Shown here piece after piece: positions 11,700-23,355 of a stretch of 62,000 nucleotides of DNA. Source of the stretch: Chrysomallon squamiferum (Eukaryota; Mollusca; Gastropoda; Neomphalida; Peltospiridae). The DNA lies in assembly GCA_012295275.1 (NCBI GenBank), contig CM022676.1, positions 2,372,313 through 2,434,312 of the forward strand, in the 5' to 3' direction. Positions within the stretch are counted from its first letter, which is position 1. Every line of letters starts with the position of its first letter. The notes beneath the pieces were generated by a model. The model was not told where the DNA came from, searched no databases, and worked only from the letters and a program-made list of their open reading frames with translations. The translations under genes and the position numbers were made by a program.

Positions 11700-13660
11700 G
11701 TAATAAAAATAATCCCTACCCAAAAAAAAAAAATATATATATATGTATGCTGGGCTTAGTCTCTTACTTTTCACTATACTATTGAACTATATAACGTGCA
11801 GCAGTCAGTGCTTGACGCTTTTCTGTCTAACATTTTAAAAAGCCTTGCTATATCTTCCATATCTTCTCCACCAACCTCCTAACATAATTTCCATTTATAA
11901 TTTTAAATCAGTAATTACTTTTGTTAACATTTTGTATGCATAGATATATATGTTCATGCGTGTGCATACACTCACAAGCAACATCATGACATACAGAAAC
12001 ATAAAAAATACATTACATATATAAATTCACACCCACACAAATACACCATTACGCTCTAATTGTCAACCTGCCCCTTCCATCAGAAATGACGGAAGTACCG
12101 TTGTTAAAGACTTGTACAACGAACGTTATTATATTATTATTATTAAGGTTGTTATAATGACAAAGCAGTATTTGTCAGTGTTTTATTTTTAGTTTAGTTT
12201 CTACTTCCTTGATTTCTTTAGATATTTTTAGAAAAATTAAATAATAAAAACAATTAGTACTAAGTTCTAAGTTAAATTATTAAAACATTAAAAGATAAAA
12301 ATGTCCAGGTAGCAGAAAAAAGACAACTAAAAAATGTTAACTGACAAGAATCAGTTTTGTTTTGCATCATCAGTATCATCAAATCTGATCTGAGTTTTCC
12401 ACTACTCAAAACTAACCGACAAAAATGATGATTGATTTGACATATGTAGGACATTTTAATTGATATTTTTGTTTCAGATGACAGTACATTTTATTAAATT
12501 TAATTTTCACTTAGCATTAACATTTGCCTTCTCATTTTAACAGGAATTTAGCTTCCAATCAACAAACTAAATTACACGCCTTGGATGGCTTAACAAAATG
12601 ATTTAACTAAGATGTATCATTTAAAATTTATAATATTAATCTATTTGCTAACTGAAAATAAGTTTAAAAGATTGATGTTGATCAGTCTCTGATCATTAGT
12701 AACTGACATTTTAAAGTTTCTGATTTTCTGTTGTGTCTGATTCTTTAGATTTTTCTATTTTCCTTGCTCCTTTTTCGATTTCTTTTTCTTTCGCTTTTCA
12801 GTTTTTTTTTCAGTTACTTCAAATGGTGGTAGCCGACGTGGTGTTTTCATCACAAACAAAAGAAAGACAAAATAAAGTATATCTATGTGTATTTGTGAGC
12901 ATCTGTTTAATCTGTCTGTTTGTTTGTGTGTGTGTGTGTGTCCGTGTGTTTGGTATGTCTCTATGTGTGTGTGTGTGTAAGTGTGTGCGTATGTGTATGT
13001 GAGTGTGTGTTTGAATTATACATTTAGTCACAGACTTACACTTACCCACCTGATGTTTGACCTGTAAGATTCCATGAACCTGAAAAGTGTAAACTGAGTA
13101 TTTAAAGTACTTTAAACTAAATTAAATTAAATAAAACTATCAAAATGAATTTAAACTTGAAAAATGTTTCCAGGTTTCACTGATTTAACTTATAAGCATT
13201 TCTAAATTAAGTTTTTATATTCGTTTTTATATAAACATATTTTATAAAACAAACAGATCAACTTACCTAGATATATTACAATTCAAAAAAATTAAAAAGA
13301 TAACAAAAACTTAACTATTAGAATACATATCACATATGTGAATTTTTAAGTCAAATTAAATTAGTTTAAGAAGTTTTGAAATGTGAATCACTAATACAAA
13401 GTTATCAAAGCAGATGTATAAATATGAAATTAATATTTGACATATGCATGTTACAAAACAATATTTAAAAAATAAAGCTCAATTTAAAATAAAAACAAAA
13501 ATCTACAACCATTCTTAAAACTTTGTCTCACACATTTAGATTAAAATACCTTGAAAAGGATAAAAAAAAAATTCCAAAAGAATTAACTTTCGTTTTATTT
13601 TGTATTTAAAAATTACATTTAATATTTCATATTTCATCATCATCATTATTATAATATTTC
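11700..13660. other. AT-rich intergenic stretch, no gene seen
   Basis: No supported exon was found on either strand. The only structure is a (TG)n-rich segment at about 12925-13010. The stretch lies downstream of the minus-strand M1 gene. Confidence 0.5.
12925..13012 (+). repeat. Imperfect (TG)n microsatellite
   Basis: TG-rich run with interruptions. Cys-Val and His-Thr ORFs here are shadows. Confidence 0.85.
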
Positions 13661-13666
13661 ATTCTT

Positions 13667-13672
13667 TTTATT
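13667..13672 (-). terminator. Candidate polyadenylation signal of M1
   Basis: Minus-strand AATAAA lies 83 bp beyond the stop codon at 13755-13757. In such AT-rich DNA the hexamer is common, so only its position supports it. Confidence 0.35.
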
Positions 13673-13754
13673 CATGTATTTGATTTTGTTGTCAAACTGA
13701 AGAAATTTCTTAAATAAGATTTTGTTTCTTTTCAATTAACGTTATGTTGAACAT

Positions 13755-13900
13755 TTAACGTGTACGTCTAAAGCTTGGATCAGTGGTAAACCACCCACCT
13801 CTCCGTAACAGTACAACAATGACAACCACTGCTCCACAGAGCAGAGACAAAGCACAGAAAAATGCCCCTGCCACATAAACATCGCTTTTACATGAACTGC
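13755..13900 (-). CDS. M1 terminal exon: membrane segment, short tail, stop
   Basis: The minus-strand acceptor TTAATTTCAG precedes 146 bp that read CSSCKSDV, then a hydrophobic stretch of about 24 residues (VAGAFFCALSLLCGAVVVIV...), then an arginine pair and a short polar tail ending at a TAA. The positive residues after the helix suggest a cytoplasmic C-terminus. The entry phase (2 bases completing a codon) matches the donor of the exon at 14445-14540. An SSC-x-S motif just before the helix and Cys residues inside it could be palmitoylated or pair with other chains; this is speculation. Confidence 0.6.
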
Positions 13901-15460
13901 CTGAAATTAACACAATTATGAAATCAGTAACACTTTTTGTATTAACTAGCACAGTTATGATAATACAAATGTGTTACACTGCTTAACTTAACTAGTATGT
14001 GATATTCAAACACAAATATGTTACACTTTAAATTAACTACAACTGTAATATTTAAATACAAATGTGTTACAGTTTAAATTAATTAGAACTTGATACTCAA
14101 ATAAAACTGTTACACTGTTGAAAATAACTAGAACTGTAATATTTAAATACAAATATCTTACACTGTTTAAATTAACTACAACTGTAATATTTAAATACAA
14201 ATGTGTTAGACAGTTTAAATTAATTAGAACTGTGATACTTAAATACAAATGTTACAGTTTAAGTTAACTAGAACTGTGACATTTAAATACAAATTTGTTA
14301 AAGTTTAAGTTAACTAGAACTGTGATATTCAAACCAGAAACCATTCACTGTGAAATATTACTGTCGAATTGATAAGGACAGACATTCTAACATTTAATTC
14401 AAACCTAATCTGCAGTATAGGTAAGGCAATATGCATTTACTTACATGTATGTTCCATACTAAGACAGCCCACAGAAATCAGCCCAAGAGCAATTTGTATG
14501 AAACCAAAAACCACAAGGACAATCCATCGTTTTTTAAAATCTTCAGAAACAGATATAAAATGTGTACACCACTAATATATCATTGTTTAGTTATTTCACT
14601 TCTACATTAAATAGTCTATCTCCAAAAGACTTGAAAAATAATAATAAATAAATAAATAAATAATTAAATTTGATTAACTGATACTGTATTTTCAGGTAGT
14701 CTTAAAGGCAGCCAAACCTATAGTATGTATGTTACCTAAAATAAAGAAATAGAAAACTGTCTTCCATAATGAAACTGGTTTGTAACCAGTTACTTGGCTT
14801 TATGAAATGTGTTTAAAATTATACTTACTCAGAAGGGTCAGACACAGAAATAAGTAGACAACTACAACAACCATCCAGACAGCCAGAACCACACTAAGAA
14901 CCACTGTACAGTCACATTCACAGACTTCAGCTGAAAATAAAACATTAAAAGTTTACATCTTTAACATTTATTTTATACATTAGCAGTTACCAGATGTTAA
15001 TCATACTTATGATCTTATATTAGTATTAGAGAAAGCTGATCATATTATGGATTACTCTTATTTCTTAAACAGGCATCTTCTTAGACCAGATACCAAGTAG
15101 AATGCTGTTAAACAAACCAGTAATTTGTATATCCTGTGAATTTCTAATCAGATATAACTTTTAAAAATGATATACATCTAATTTCTCTAAAGAATTAAAT
15201 TCTAAAAAAAAAAAGAGAAAAAAAGATTCAAATGCTGTATGTATTCAATATTTGTAAGCAAACCCTATAATATTTCTATATCATATTTCAGAATATTATG
15301 CACTATATACATTGCCTTACCTCTTAACTTAGAGAGTGTTTTAGTAAGTGAGGTTGTTTATATTAGTTAATAGTGATATATAGGGGGTTCATGCATATAG
15401 ATACTGTGTATAGTTAGAAAATCTAAATAAATATGATCCAAAAAACAAAGGCACTGATTA

Positions 15461-15507
<47 letters not shown>

Positions 15508-16521
15508 GGTGGTAGTAAGAGTTTTAATGTTCATCTTCCAAATCTTATCTCAGGAATATGATTTAAAATGTTGAAAACAACTGAAACACATATTTATCTG
15601 TAAATATGCAGCCCACATCTGTTTTAGTTGATATTTTAAGGACCAGATTTTCTTTTAGATACAAAATGTAACCAGTTTATTTATCAATTTTTCAAAAAAG
15701 CTCTTCAGTATTAAAAGTGTAGTTTCATTTTTGTTTGTACAGAAGAACAGAACAAGGTTTTTACATTTCCAACCATTTCTTTAATCTGACAGACTGTGAA
15801 CTAATTGATGTGTCTGACAGAGAGATTATCTGCAACAGAGATGCAGTTTTAGGTGGTGATAAAAAAGAAAATTTGAAAACACAACATTAATCAATCTGAC
15901 TGTATTTTCATGCAATGAAGAAGTTGAAATAAAATCAATAAAATGGGCTGTGAATGTTTTGTATTTAGCTACCAACACCTTACATGCAAAACATACACAA
16001 AGTAAAATCATATCTCACATCAGGAAACAAACTGAGCAATCTGAGTGAATGTTGCCTGCAGCATCTGGAACAAATAAAAACACCTTTTGTGTTATTTAAC
16101 TGTGTAGTAATACTGCTTTAAACTGTTTTCAGTTTATACAGTGAAAGTGAATGTGAGACAAATATCAGCTTTACTCCATAAACAAGTCACACATCTAAAA
16201 TGAAAACATTATTTGTGCAACAAAAGCTGATAAGAAAAATGAATAAAATATCTTAATATAGGATTTAAAATGAGCAACTGAGAAAATCACAATACATTCT
16301 TTACATCAAACAAGATTTTAAAAGTTCCACTATTTAAATTTCAAACAATGCTTTTACACTGCTCCTTGAAAAAATAAAAAATCTTGAACACATTTTTCTA
16401 TAGTTTTTCTATAGTTTTTCTAGTAATATTAACAAATATCGAAAATTACAATTTTAATATTTAATGTAATCACAAGAAATCGGATACATATCTATAATCA
16501 TAATAATAATTATTAGTGTTA

Positions 16522-16561
<40 letters not shown>

Positions 16562-18599
16562 ATAAAGTATGGGGTAAAATGTATAATATAACAAAACCAG
16601 TCAATGCTGACTTAATAAAGAAAATAATTACATCTATTTATTTCATGATGTTTTAGTATCATTATCAAAGTTCAAAACTGAACTGAAGATTATTTTAAAT
16701 TATTTTCACCATTATCATTCTATTTAATGTGATCCTTATACTTACATGATTTCAGTTTTGCCTCTGTTTTTGTGAAATAGAAGATGGAATAAAACATTGT
16801 CACAGAAAAAAAAATGAAATACTATCTATTACTTAAATAATTACCAGTTTGTTAAAGGAAGGAGTACTCGCATCTATATATGTATATAAACACTGACTGA
16901 CTGTGTTGTTTCTGCTGTTGGTAATTATATTACAATACATTAAACTATTTAAAAATGAACACAATTTTTAAACTATATGAAAACTATCAATAAACAGAAA
17001 AATAAGTAAAAGAGTATACTAATTTCAAAAACAAACACAAACCTAAACATAAATCTAAGAATGACATTTCAAAGTAATTTTGAGTAAATATCTTAAAAAA
17101 ATGAAAATATAAAAAATAAAAAGTCTGGGTTTCATGCTTTGTATTTCACAGTAACATCATGTATATAGGAAACATTTTGTATAGTCATAAGTACACCAGC
17201 CATGATATAGAACTTTAAACAGAGGTCTGAGTAAAGACTTTTATTCAGCTAGATAAAATGTATGATCTTAATATTTTAAAACAGCCAGACACTTAGAAAC
17301 AAGCAGCTAAATATGCCACAGCATTACTTATAAGTCTGAGACTGTGACCAATACAAGCATGCTTGAACACATGTATGCTGGGAAAGCATGGCTAAAAATT
17401 ACCCACATCCAATGATTAGCAATACTGAATTGTATTATTGTAAATAAAGCTAATTTAAAAAGGAGATTTTGAAGTCAGTACTTTTAACAAAAGTATTAAA
17501 GTATAAGTTTAATGTAATAACAAATTTTTAATTTTTATTTTAGGAGTAAAGGAGGAGATGAGACATAACAGTATGAAAGACTCCAACCAAGTGACAGTTA
17601 TTTAACTAATCTATAAATACACATCATGTATTCATATACAATTACCTATTAATATAATAATAATTAACAGTTTTATAGCTAAATAGTAAAATAATATAAA
17701 AAATTATGTAAATTTTCAAACTGGACTTTATCAAAAAAATTATATTAATCACCAATACAAATATTATAATTATAATAATTATTTTTATTAAAATCAATTA
17801 GTGATTTTGCAAAATAAGATTTCAGTTTTTTTTTATTAAAACCAGTGGAAGGGGAACTGAGGTTACATGAATGATTAGCACAAGGTTAGGGCTAACAATG
17901 TGATTATGTTACTTACTGCTTGATGGTGTTGTTTCTGTTCATGTTGATTCTAATATAAACACATTAATATGAATAAAATAAATAATGTTTATGAATTAAA
18001 CTTTAGTATGGTAAAAACAAGTGAAGTGGAGAAAATACATTTTAAAAAAGAAAATTAGAAATATCCAATAAATAATAATATTAATAATAAAATTATTATT
18101 ACTGTAATATCAAAGGACAAGGTGATGCAAAATGTGTAATCTGATTACTAAAACTAGACAAGTAACAGTAATATCTAATTTACAAACTATAATTGCAGAT
18201 AATAAATCAGAAATATAATCATATCAAATGTAAACATTCTGGTCCGTCTCATCAAAATGGTCATCCAGGATATTCCACAAAAAAACATACTGACAGAGCA
18301 GGCCAACAATTGGTAATTTCTGGGTTCAAACCATACATATTCAACATATGTATTGGTGAAACTTTACATATATAAAAACCAGGTATATAATAGTAATAGT
18401 GATGCTCTATCATCTATTGAAGAAGGAAAGAAAGAATGAAAGAGAAAATAAATTTGTTTCAAAGTTTTTCACAATTTTATTTAATATATTTTAATCTGTC
18501 ATGGAAGTTCTTACTGCAAACATTATATTCAAAACTGTTAAAAAGTTTTATAAAAGGTTTTTAAGTAAAATAAAAAAGCAGATTTGCATTTATGTCACT

Positions 18600-18655
<56 letters not shown>

Positions 18656-21137
18656 CAGGCATTAAGCTGTAACTTTATCTATGTTAATAAGCATATTACT
18701 CAGTGTGGAACTAAAACAGTCAACATAGTATAAACTTCTTTTTAAAGCTTTTATTTTTTGCTATATCAGAATTAGAAGATAGAAATAAAGCTATTCCTTG
18801 ATTAGTTAAGCAGAATCCACAAACAATCACTGGCATCTAGAAATTATCTGAAATAATGAAGAACGTAGCTAAGTGTACTGAGCTGAAGAAAAAAAAAAGT
18901 CTGGAATAAAAAAGAAATTAATTTTGAAACTACTTCATTTGTTTATAATTTGATTTTCACATCAATAGTAGTAATATGTTTTGTTTTCTGTTGATCAACA
19001 TTATTGTGATTCTGTCTGGTTGGATGTTGGCTCTCTGCTGTATTGTTGCTCACGTCAGTTTTATTCAGTGAATCAGTGACTGACTGTTGACAAACTTCAG
19101 ATCTTGTGTGTTCTTCACAGACATCTTTACTGACTGGGTTGATTCGCAGGTTTTACATTTGTCTGATTATATGAGTAATCTTCAGAACTTTCATTATCTT
19201 CATCACTTCCATGGTTCCCAGACATATTGTTTGAAGATTAATTACCAATACATAAAAAATCACGCCTTCTCTTATTTTCAATGGTAATGTTAGAAAATCA
19301 ATTATAACTACAGCAATGGCAGTTACAGCAGTTTTGTTACATTCACAATCGATGATATTTTCTTTTACAGTCGATGTGACACTGGCTTGGAAAGCAACGT
19401 TAAATATGTTCATATAATTACTGATTATAAACCAAGTCAATATCATCCATGATTACATCGAATATACTATCACAATAATTGACTGATATAATTGTTTAGT
19501 CCATGTATTCAAATTAATTTTCAACTTAAAGGTAAACACAATCAACTTTACTGTAAAGATGTGTTGATAAAATAATTATTTAAGACATTACATATATAGT
19601 GTGTATTATCTATATTTTTATAGCTATCCTCATTATTACATCTAAATCTTCTAAAGCTTACAAAGCAGTATAAACCACGAGTTTCAAACTTGTAAAGATA
19701 TCGGCATCAAATATCATAAAATAAAAATATCGTAGTATCTATAATGCAGACTAAAAATAGAAAAATTTCATATTACTATTAATACCAAGACTTACTTTCA
19801 GTGTAAAATAAACATAATGTCTATATAAAAAGAAAAATAATAATAATAATAAAATTTAAAAATTAACATGGGAAAATTTACAAATATACTTCCTCGATTG
19901 ATGAGCTTTTCTGTAATACAAAAACACAAAAAAAAATGTTGAGAAATAAACAATTATGAAAATTATTTTACTTGCTGAGGTAAATGTTAAAATGTTTATG
20001 TTGTAACATACATAATTGTGCACGATTAAAACACTACACAAATATAAATCATTTCACAATTATCTTTACCCGATGAATAACACAGCAATAATTAGAGTGA
20101 TTTGTATGATATTATTTATAAGTCAGCACCAATTGAAATATAATTCTGTATGATCTACTGTCCTGGTACGTTCGAGTTACATTTTAAACTGAAATGAGTC
20201 AGTATTAACATTGTTTATACATAAACAAGACGGTACTTATCATTTATAAAAAAGAAACATGAGATTTAGAAATAAAATAATTATTACTTTTATATTGATA
20301 CAGCATACAAACAAACAGGAAAACAGAAACACATGCAGAAGTGCATAGATGAAATGAAAACTGCATACTGCAGAAAGATGCTTAGCTGCAGTGATTAACA
20401 GAAAAATGGAAAGAAAGTAACACAATAGACTTGAGTGCAGTGCTAATACACTGACTGTTCATAGTGTGTGTTTCAACACATCAAGTAGCCTATTCGTGTT
20501 GGGTGACTGAAAGATAATAAATCATTATTTACGTTATCCAATAAGCTGGTTTCTACAAGAAATGACAACACATGGAGATTAGCAAATTAAAACACGACAT
20601 AACATCAACATGATGACTGTCGTTTTCTTCCGTTAAATCATTTCAATTCAGTTGCCTTCTTAAAACAATGTTGTTATACGTTACATATAACAATGGTTTC
20701 CTTATACAGCAATGATTTTCATTCTAAAACCAAATAAATTGAAATCTTACTTTCAGTCTTGATGGTAAAGTTTGCAGAATACAACTCAGTGTTACCCACA
20801 ATGCATCTGAACATTCGTGCGTTGTCAGTGAGAGATACAGTGTGATTTAAAACAGAACTTCCTCTGTTCTCACACCCAGATAGTGTAGGTGGGTCATCTT
20901 TGATTCTGTCTGTTTTGGGTACGGCATCCACTGCATGTCAGCAGCGTACTTCCACTGCCACGACCAGGACTGTGCTGGGTTACCAACATTTCCATTACAC
21001 CTGAACTCTACAGTTTCACTGACAACATAGGGGCTGAACTCCTTTCTTGGTGTAACGATCATTTCAATATCACCTGGCTTTGCTGAAATATAAAAACAAG
21101 AAATAAATAAACACTGCTTTTTTCTGTAATTTAGTTC

Positions 21138-21184
<47 letters not shown>

Positions 21185-22797
21185 GTTAGATACTTAGACG
21201 AAATTTGTATTATATACAAATATACTTTTTTTTTTCGACTAATTTTGAAAAGTAATTGTTTCTGTTGAACATTTTCTTTCTCGCTTATTTACTTAGATAT
21301 TTTTACACAAGTACAAATAGGAGACATAAATCACATAAACATTTCATTTATTTGAAATGGCATCTTCACTTACTTTCTCTAGTAATGTTGTATAATCAGT
21401 AATAAAAGAAGTGAATTCACCCAAATACGTCGACAACTAATATTATATAAAACCAAGCTTTAACTTACTTTCGTTGGTAGTGTTATATAATCAACAACAC
21501 AAGAAATGAAATTCTCTAAATGCACGACAACTCATAAAAATAAATCATGTTTTCACTTACTTAGAATGGTGATGTTTTCAGAACTTTCAGAGGTATCTGG
21601 ATTACCATGAAGTGTGTTATAACCAATTACACATAAATATTCTCCTGAATCACTGCAAGTCATTCCTGTCAGTTGAACCTGGATAAAAGATCCTGATTTG
21701 TCATTGTTGTCAGACTTTCCTGTCACTGTCGCTCTAGATACAAAGTTGTTTACATCTTTTAAACCAGCTTTACCTCCATTCTTTAGAGTGACAGCAGAAG
21801 CTATCATAACACTAGTACTGCGATTGCTGAGAAGTCTTCTGCTCACTGATACAGAAGTAAGTATATCAACCTCACTGATAATGTTACCAAGACTACATAT
21901 GACTGTCACGGGAACTCCTTCATAAACAGGACGTGGGCTGATTGTCAGTTTTGCGGCTTCACCTGTAAGTACACATGTACAATGAAATAACTCAAAAATG
22001 TAGTAAACGTTTCCATTGTGAATCTTATATATTTCTTAATCTGCAGAATACGTTTATCATATAAATCAGAAGAAAACATTAATTTTAATTTAATGAGTTT
22101 GCTTCTATATTTCAAATATTTCATCGAAATTGAAGAATTAGTCTATGTCAAATTCATAGAATAATAGATTAGTACTGTATTTAAATAAATTTAAACCACT
22201 AAGTTTGAAATACAAAAAAGATGAAACAATAATATTCTCAAGAGATTATTTAAAATGCAAAAGATTAATAATAGAATAAGAACATTTTTTCGAAATAAAA
22301 TGTAAATAAAAACATAGTATTTAAGAGAAAAGTATAATTGACGGGAGTAATATGATTATATTTTCAAACACACGGATACACTCAGATAGAGATAATCAGT
22401 ACAGACAGACAGGCAGACAGAACTAGAGAGACACAGCCATGCACACAATACAAGTAGATTTCATATATATTTCAAAAATAAAGTATATAATGTAACGGTC
22501 TGAATGTAGGTATAAATATACTGCAATATCAGTCAGATAACATCGCATGTACATGAAGCAGCTATATTTTGATAAAGGTAATCAGTTACAAATAAAAAAC
22601 AACAACTCAAGAACTATAAATATATGAAACCAAACACTGCACTTATCCAAACTAAAAATCACTTATAAACCTGTTTATAAAATACTTCAAAACTGAAGAC
22701 TTGTATTTATAGCTAAACAAAAACAAATAAAGTAAAACTCACCAGTTGAAGTCAATGCTAAACTTGTTAATAAAATAACAGTGATTACTGTCGACAT
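13755..22797 (-). CDS. M1: Ig-superfamily membrane protein gene (multi-exon, possibly broken)
   Basis: Proposed exons in transcription order: leader 22797-22743, Ig1 21962-21561, Ig2 21082-20751, optional 18-bp hinge mini-exons near 17917-17934, 16894-16911 and 16746-16763, then membrane exons 14930-14829, 14540-14445 and 13900-13755 (stop). Every boundary has GT/AG and every junction is phase 1, so the parts join in frame. The leader reads MSTVITVILLTSLALTST. Ig1 has a Cys in TVICSLGN and a DSGEYLC motif, and lacks the usual core Trp. Ig2 is 332 bp instead of 333: one base is missing near 20930 (CCAAAACAGAC where sister copies have CCATACACAGAC), which shifts the frame. That may be a true pseudogenising change or an assembly error. 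The three 3' exons carry one hydrophobic segment each. A second possible tail exon near 19.4 kb has lost its acceptor. Linkage of the 5' and 3' halves is inference. This looks like the most complete gene of the cluster and may be the ancestral form of the shorter copies. Confidence 0.5.
13935..14335. repeat. ~60-bp AT-rich minisatellite (about 6 units)
   Basis: The unit contains TTAACTAGAACTGTGATATT and AAATACAAATNTGTTACA. It lies inside the intron between the last two membrane exons. A minus-strand ORF of 71 codons here is a repeat shadow. Confidence 0.85.
14445..14540 (-). CDS. M1 membrane exon (KKRWIVLVVFGF)
   Basis: This 96-bp exon has acceptor CTGTTTCTGAAG and donor GTAAGT on the minus strand. 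It translates as NFKKRW, then about 22 hydrophobic residues (IVLVVFGFIQIALGLISVGC), then LSMEHT. The basic residues directly before the helix are typical of the cytoplasmic edge of a membrane segment. Its length is a multiple of three and both ends are phase 1, so it could be skipped or included without a frameshift. The pattern is like one helix of a small multi-spanning membrane protein (an MS4A/TMEM-like look), but no family is claimed. Confidence 0.6.
14829..14930 (-). CDS. M1 membrane exon (CECDCTVVLSVV)
   Basis: This 102-bp exon has acceptor TTATTTTCAG and donor GTAAGT, phase 1 at both ends. It translates as TEVCECDC, then a hydrophobic segment of about 26 residues. The Cys-rich lead-in CECDC followed directly by the helix parallels DCECNKTAV before the hydrophobic end of the P1 tail exon (32106-32266), which suggests both are alternative versions of one membrane-tail module. 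This is the main link between the 3' exons and the Ig exons. Confidence 0.6.
15466..15506 (+). repeat. (TTA)n microsatellite
   Basis: Pure TTA run of about 40 bp. Confidence 0.9.
16526..16559 (+). repeat. Poly(A) tract
   Basis: About 34 consecutive A, possibly the tail of an old retroposed sequence. No body was recognised beside it. Confidence 0.85.
16746..16763 (-). other. Candidate 18-bp mini-exon (hinge)
   Basis: On the minus strand AAAAACAG precedes 18 bases, followed by GTAAGTATA. Two bases, five codons (AKLKS) and one base give phase 1 on both sides, so inclusion keeps the frame. The donor is good and the acceptor modest. Short exons are easy to find by chance, so the evidence is the phase match with the two similar ones upstream. 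Confidence 0.3.
16894..16911 (-). other. Candidate 18-bp mini-exon (TTQSV hinge)
   Basis: Minus-strand CCAACAGCAG precedes 18 bases and a weak GTGTTT donor. It reads TTQSV in phase 1. The sequence is close to the mini-exon at 17917-17934 (both begin AAACAACAC), suggesting duplication. Confidence 0.3.
17917..17934 (-). other. Candidate 18-bp mini-exon (TTPSS hinge)
   Basis: Minus-strand CATGAACAG precedes 18 bases, then a strong GTAAGTAA donor. It reads TTPSS in phase 1: a Thr/Ser/Pro stretch suited to an O-glycosylated stalk between Ig2 and the membrane. Confidence 0.35.
18000..19150. other. AT-rich stretch, no gene seen
   Basis: Probable M1 intron. It holds a (TG)n tract at about 18603-18651. 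A segment near 18240-18370 has a weak box-B-like GGGTTCAAACC, but not enough else for a SINE call. Confidence 0.4.
18603..18651 (+). repeat. (TG)n microsatellite
   Basis: Nearly perfect TG run of about 48 bp. Confidence 0.95.
19156..19400 (-). pseudogene. M1: degenerate hydrophobic tail exon
   Basis: The minus strand reads STVKENIIDCECNKTAVT and on into a hydrophobic run, closely matching the tail exon of P1 at 32106-32266 (STVKGNTTDCECNKTAV). Differences from P1: the acceptor TATAG is TATATG here, about 24 bp of the Ser/Thr stalk are missing, and after AVAVV the sequence changes to a different 3' part that resembles DNA near 33390-33440. It therefore no longer ends at the compact hydrophobic C-terminus, and the open frame runs on for about 45 further codons. 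It is probably non-functional, which would leave the exons at 13.7-14.9 kb as the working tail of M1. Confidence 0.6.
19450..20745. other. M1 intron, collinear with 31070-32100 in inverted orientation
   Basis: Long stretches match the P1 intron before its tail exon (for example CACTGCAGCTAAGCATCTTT). No unique gene was seen. The counterpart of the P1 mini-exon (31594-31611) is present near 19894-19911, but its donor reads GA instead of GT. Confidence 0.6.
20751..21082 (-). pseudogene. M1 Ig2 exon with one-base deletion
   Basis: Acceptor TTTATATTTCAG and donor GTAAGATT are intact. The exon begins KPGEIEM and contains the FRCNGNVGN, SWQWKYA, GCENRG and FRCIVGN blocks of the Ig2 family. It is 332 bp; intact sisters are 333 bp. 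Loss of one base in the codons after MPYP splits the domain into two overlapping frames. If this is real, a transcript using the exon terminates early; skipping it keeps the frame, because the flanking phases are equal. Confidence 0.85.
21137..21178 (+). repeat. (AT)n microsatellite in Ig1-Ig2 intron
   Basis: AT run in the Ig1-Ig2 intron. The same tract lies at 36945-36962 and 42731-42774 in other copies, and the equivalent position at about 31055-31070 is the breakpoint of the Ig2 deletion in P1. Confidence 0.9.
21561..21962 (-). CDS. M1 Ig1 exon
   Basis: A 402-bp, phase 1-1 exon open throughout. It begins GEAAKLTISPRPVYEGVPV and ends SSENITIL. One V-set-like Ig domain: first Cys in TVICSLGN, last in SGEYLCVIG, preceded by an extra Cys in GMTCSDSG, with no Trp. 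It differs from P1, P2 and M2 at scattered positions (for example SEVDILT, NRSTSVM, NFVSRA), so it is the most diverged Ig1 in the cluster. One N-glycosylation site (NIT) near the end is shared by all copies. Confidence 0.85.
22743..22797 (-). CDS. M1 leader exon (signal peptide)
   Basis: 55 bp from ATG to a GTGAGT donor. It encodes MSTVITVILLTSLALTST plus one base of the next codon: a short n-region, hydrophobic core and small residues before the expected cleavage site, with no positive charge at the start. The 5' leader is about 30 bp shorter than in other copies, lacking the CTAGCTCGCTGTTACACG part, so the promoter palindrome sits only 54 bp away. Confidence 0.8.
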
Positions 22798-22850
22798 GGT
22801 TAAAACAATCTAAGAAAAACGGAAAAGCTTTATACCGGATGTAAATTACG

Positions 22851-22862
22851 GGTCATGTGACC
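22851..22862. promoter_or_regulatory. M1 promoter E-box-like site (GGTCATGTGACC)
   Basis: The conserved promoter block of the family contains this near-palindrome, within a conserved stretch extending to the CCCTCTGTGATTGTTGTCTCCC segment. It is the CATGTG version of the CACGTG palindrome found before P1, P2, M2 and M5. Confidence 0.45.
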
Positions 22863-23352
22863 GGTGACATAAAGAAACTATACCCTCTGTGATTGTTGTC
22901 TCCCCTAGTCTGATGTAAAATCTAAGAAATAAAATCTGCGATTAAAGCACTGACTTAGTTTTTTTAACTGAAAACAATCTTTATAAACTGTTGAATGGTC
23001 TGCACATATCGAGACAGTTGTTGCACACTCAACAGGAGATGTTATTGTTTTATTTTAAATACAAGGCGCTAGTCAAGCACTGGAAGAAAGCAGATACGAA
23101 ATAACATGAAAATGAAAGAGGGAATACACAAATGGAAGGGGAGAAGAAAGTATAAGAAAGGAGAAAGAGATGAAAACAGAATTTAGAACATATAATCTAT
23201 TTATGCTTTATAAATATTATAAATAATTACTTTTGTCCACTGTTAAAGATTTTTCTGTCTAATTATAAATAACTATCTCACAATCCTTTGTAAAACATTT
23301 CACATTTAAATAAACTTTAAGATTAAATTTATTAAACAACAATAACAATGAA

Positions 23353-23355
<3 letters not shown>

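Larger units (their letters stand above)
15000..16740. other. Probable M1 intron, AT-rich
   Basis: No exon could be supported. It contains (TTA)n at about 15466-15506 and a poly(A) run at about 16526-16559. Confidence 0.4.

Noticed and set aside
12733-13049. Membrane-protein-like ORF with Cys-Val repeats
   Set aside because: It is made by an imperfect (TG)n tract, with no splice context or counterpart.
13755-22797. Assignment of the family to fibrinogen-related (FREP) lectins known from snails
   Set aside because: FREPs combine Ig domains with a fibrinogen domain; no fibrinogen-like exon is visible anywhere in the window.
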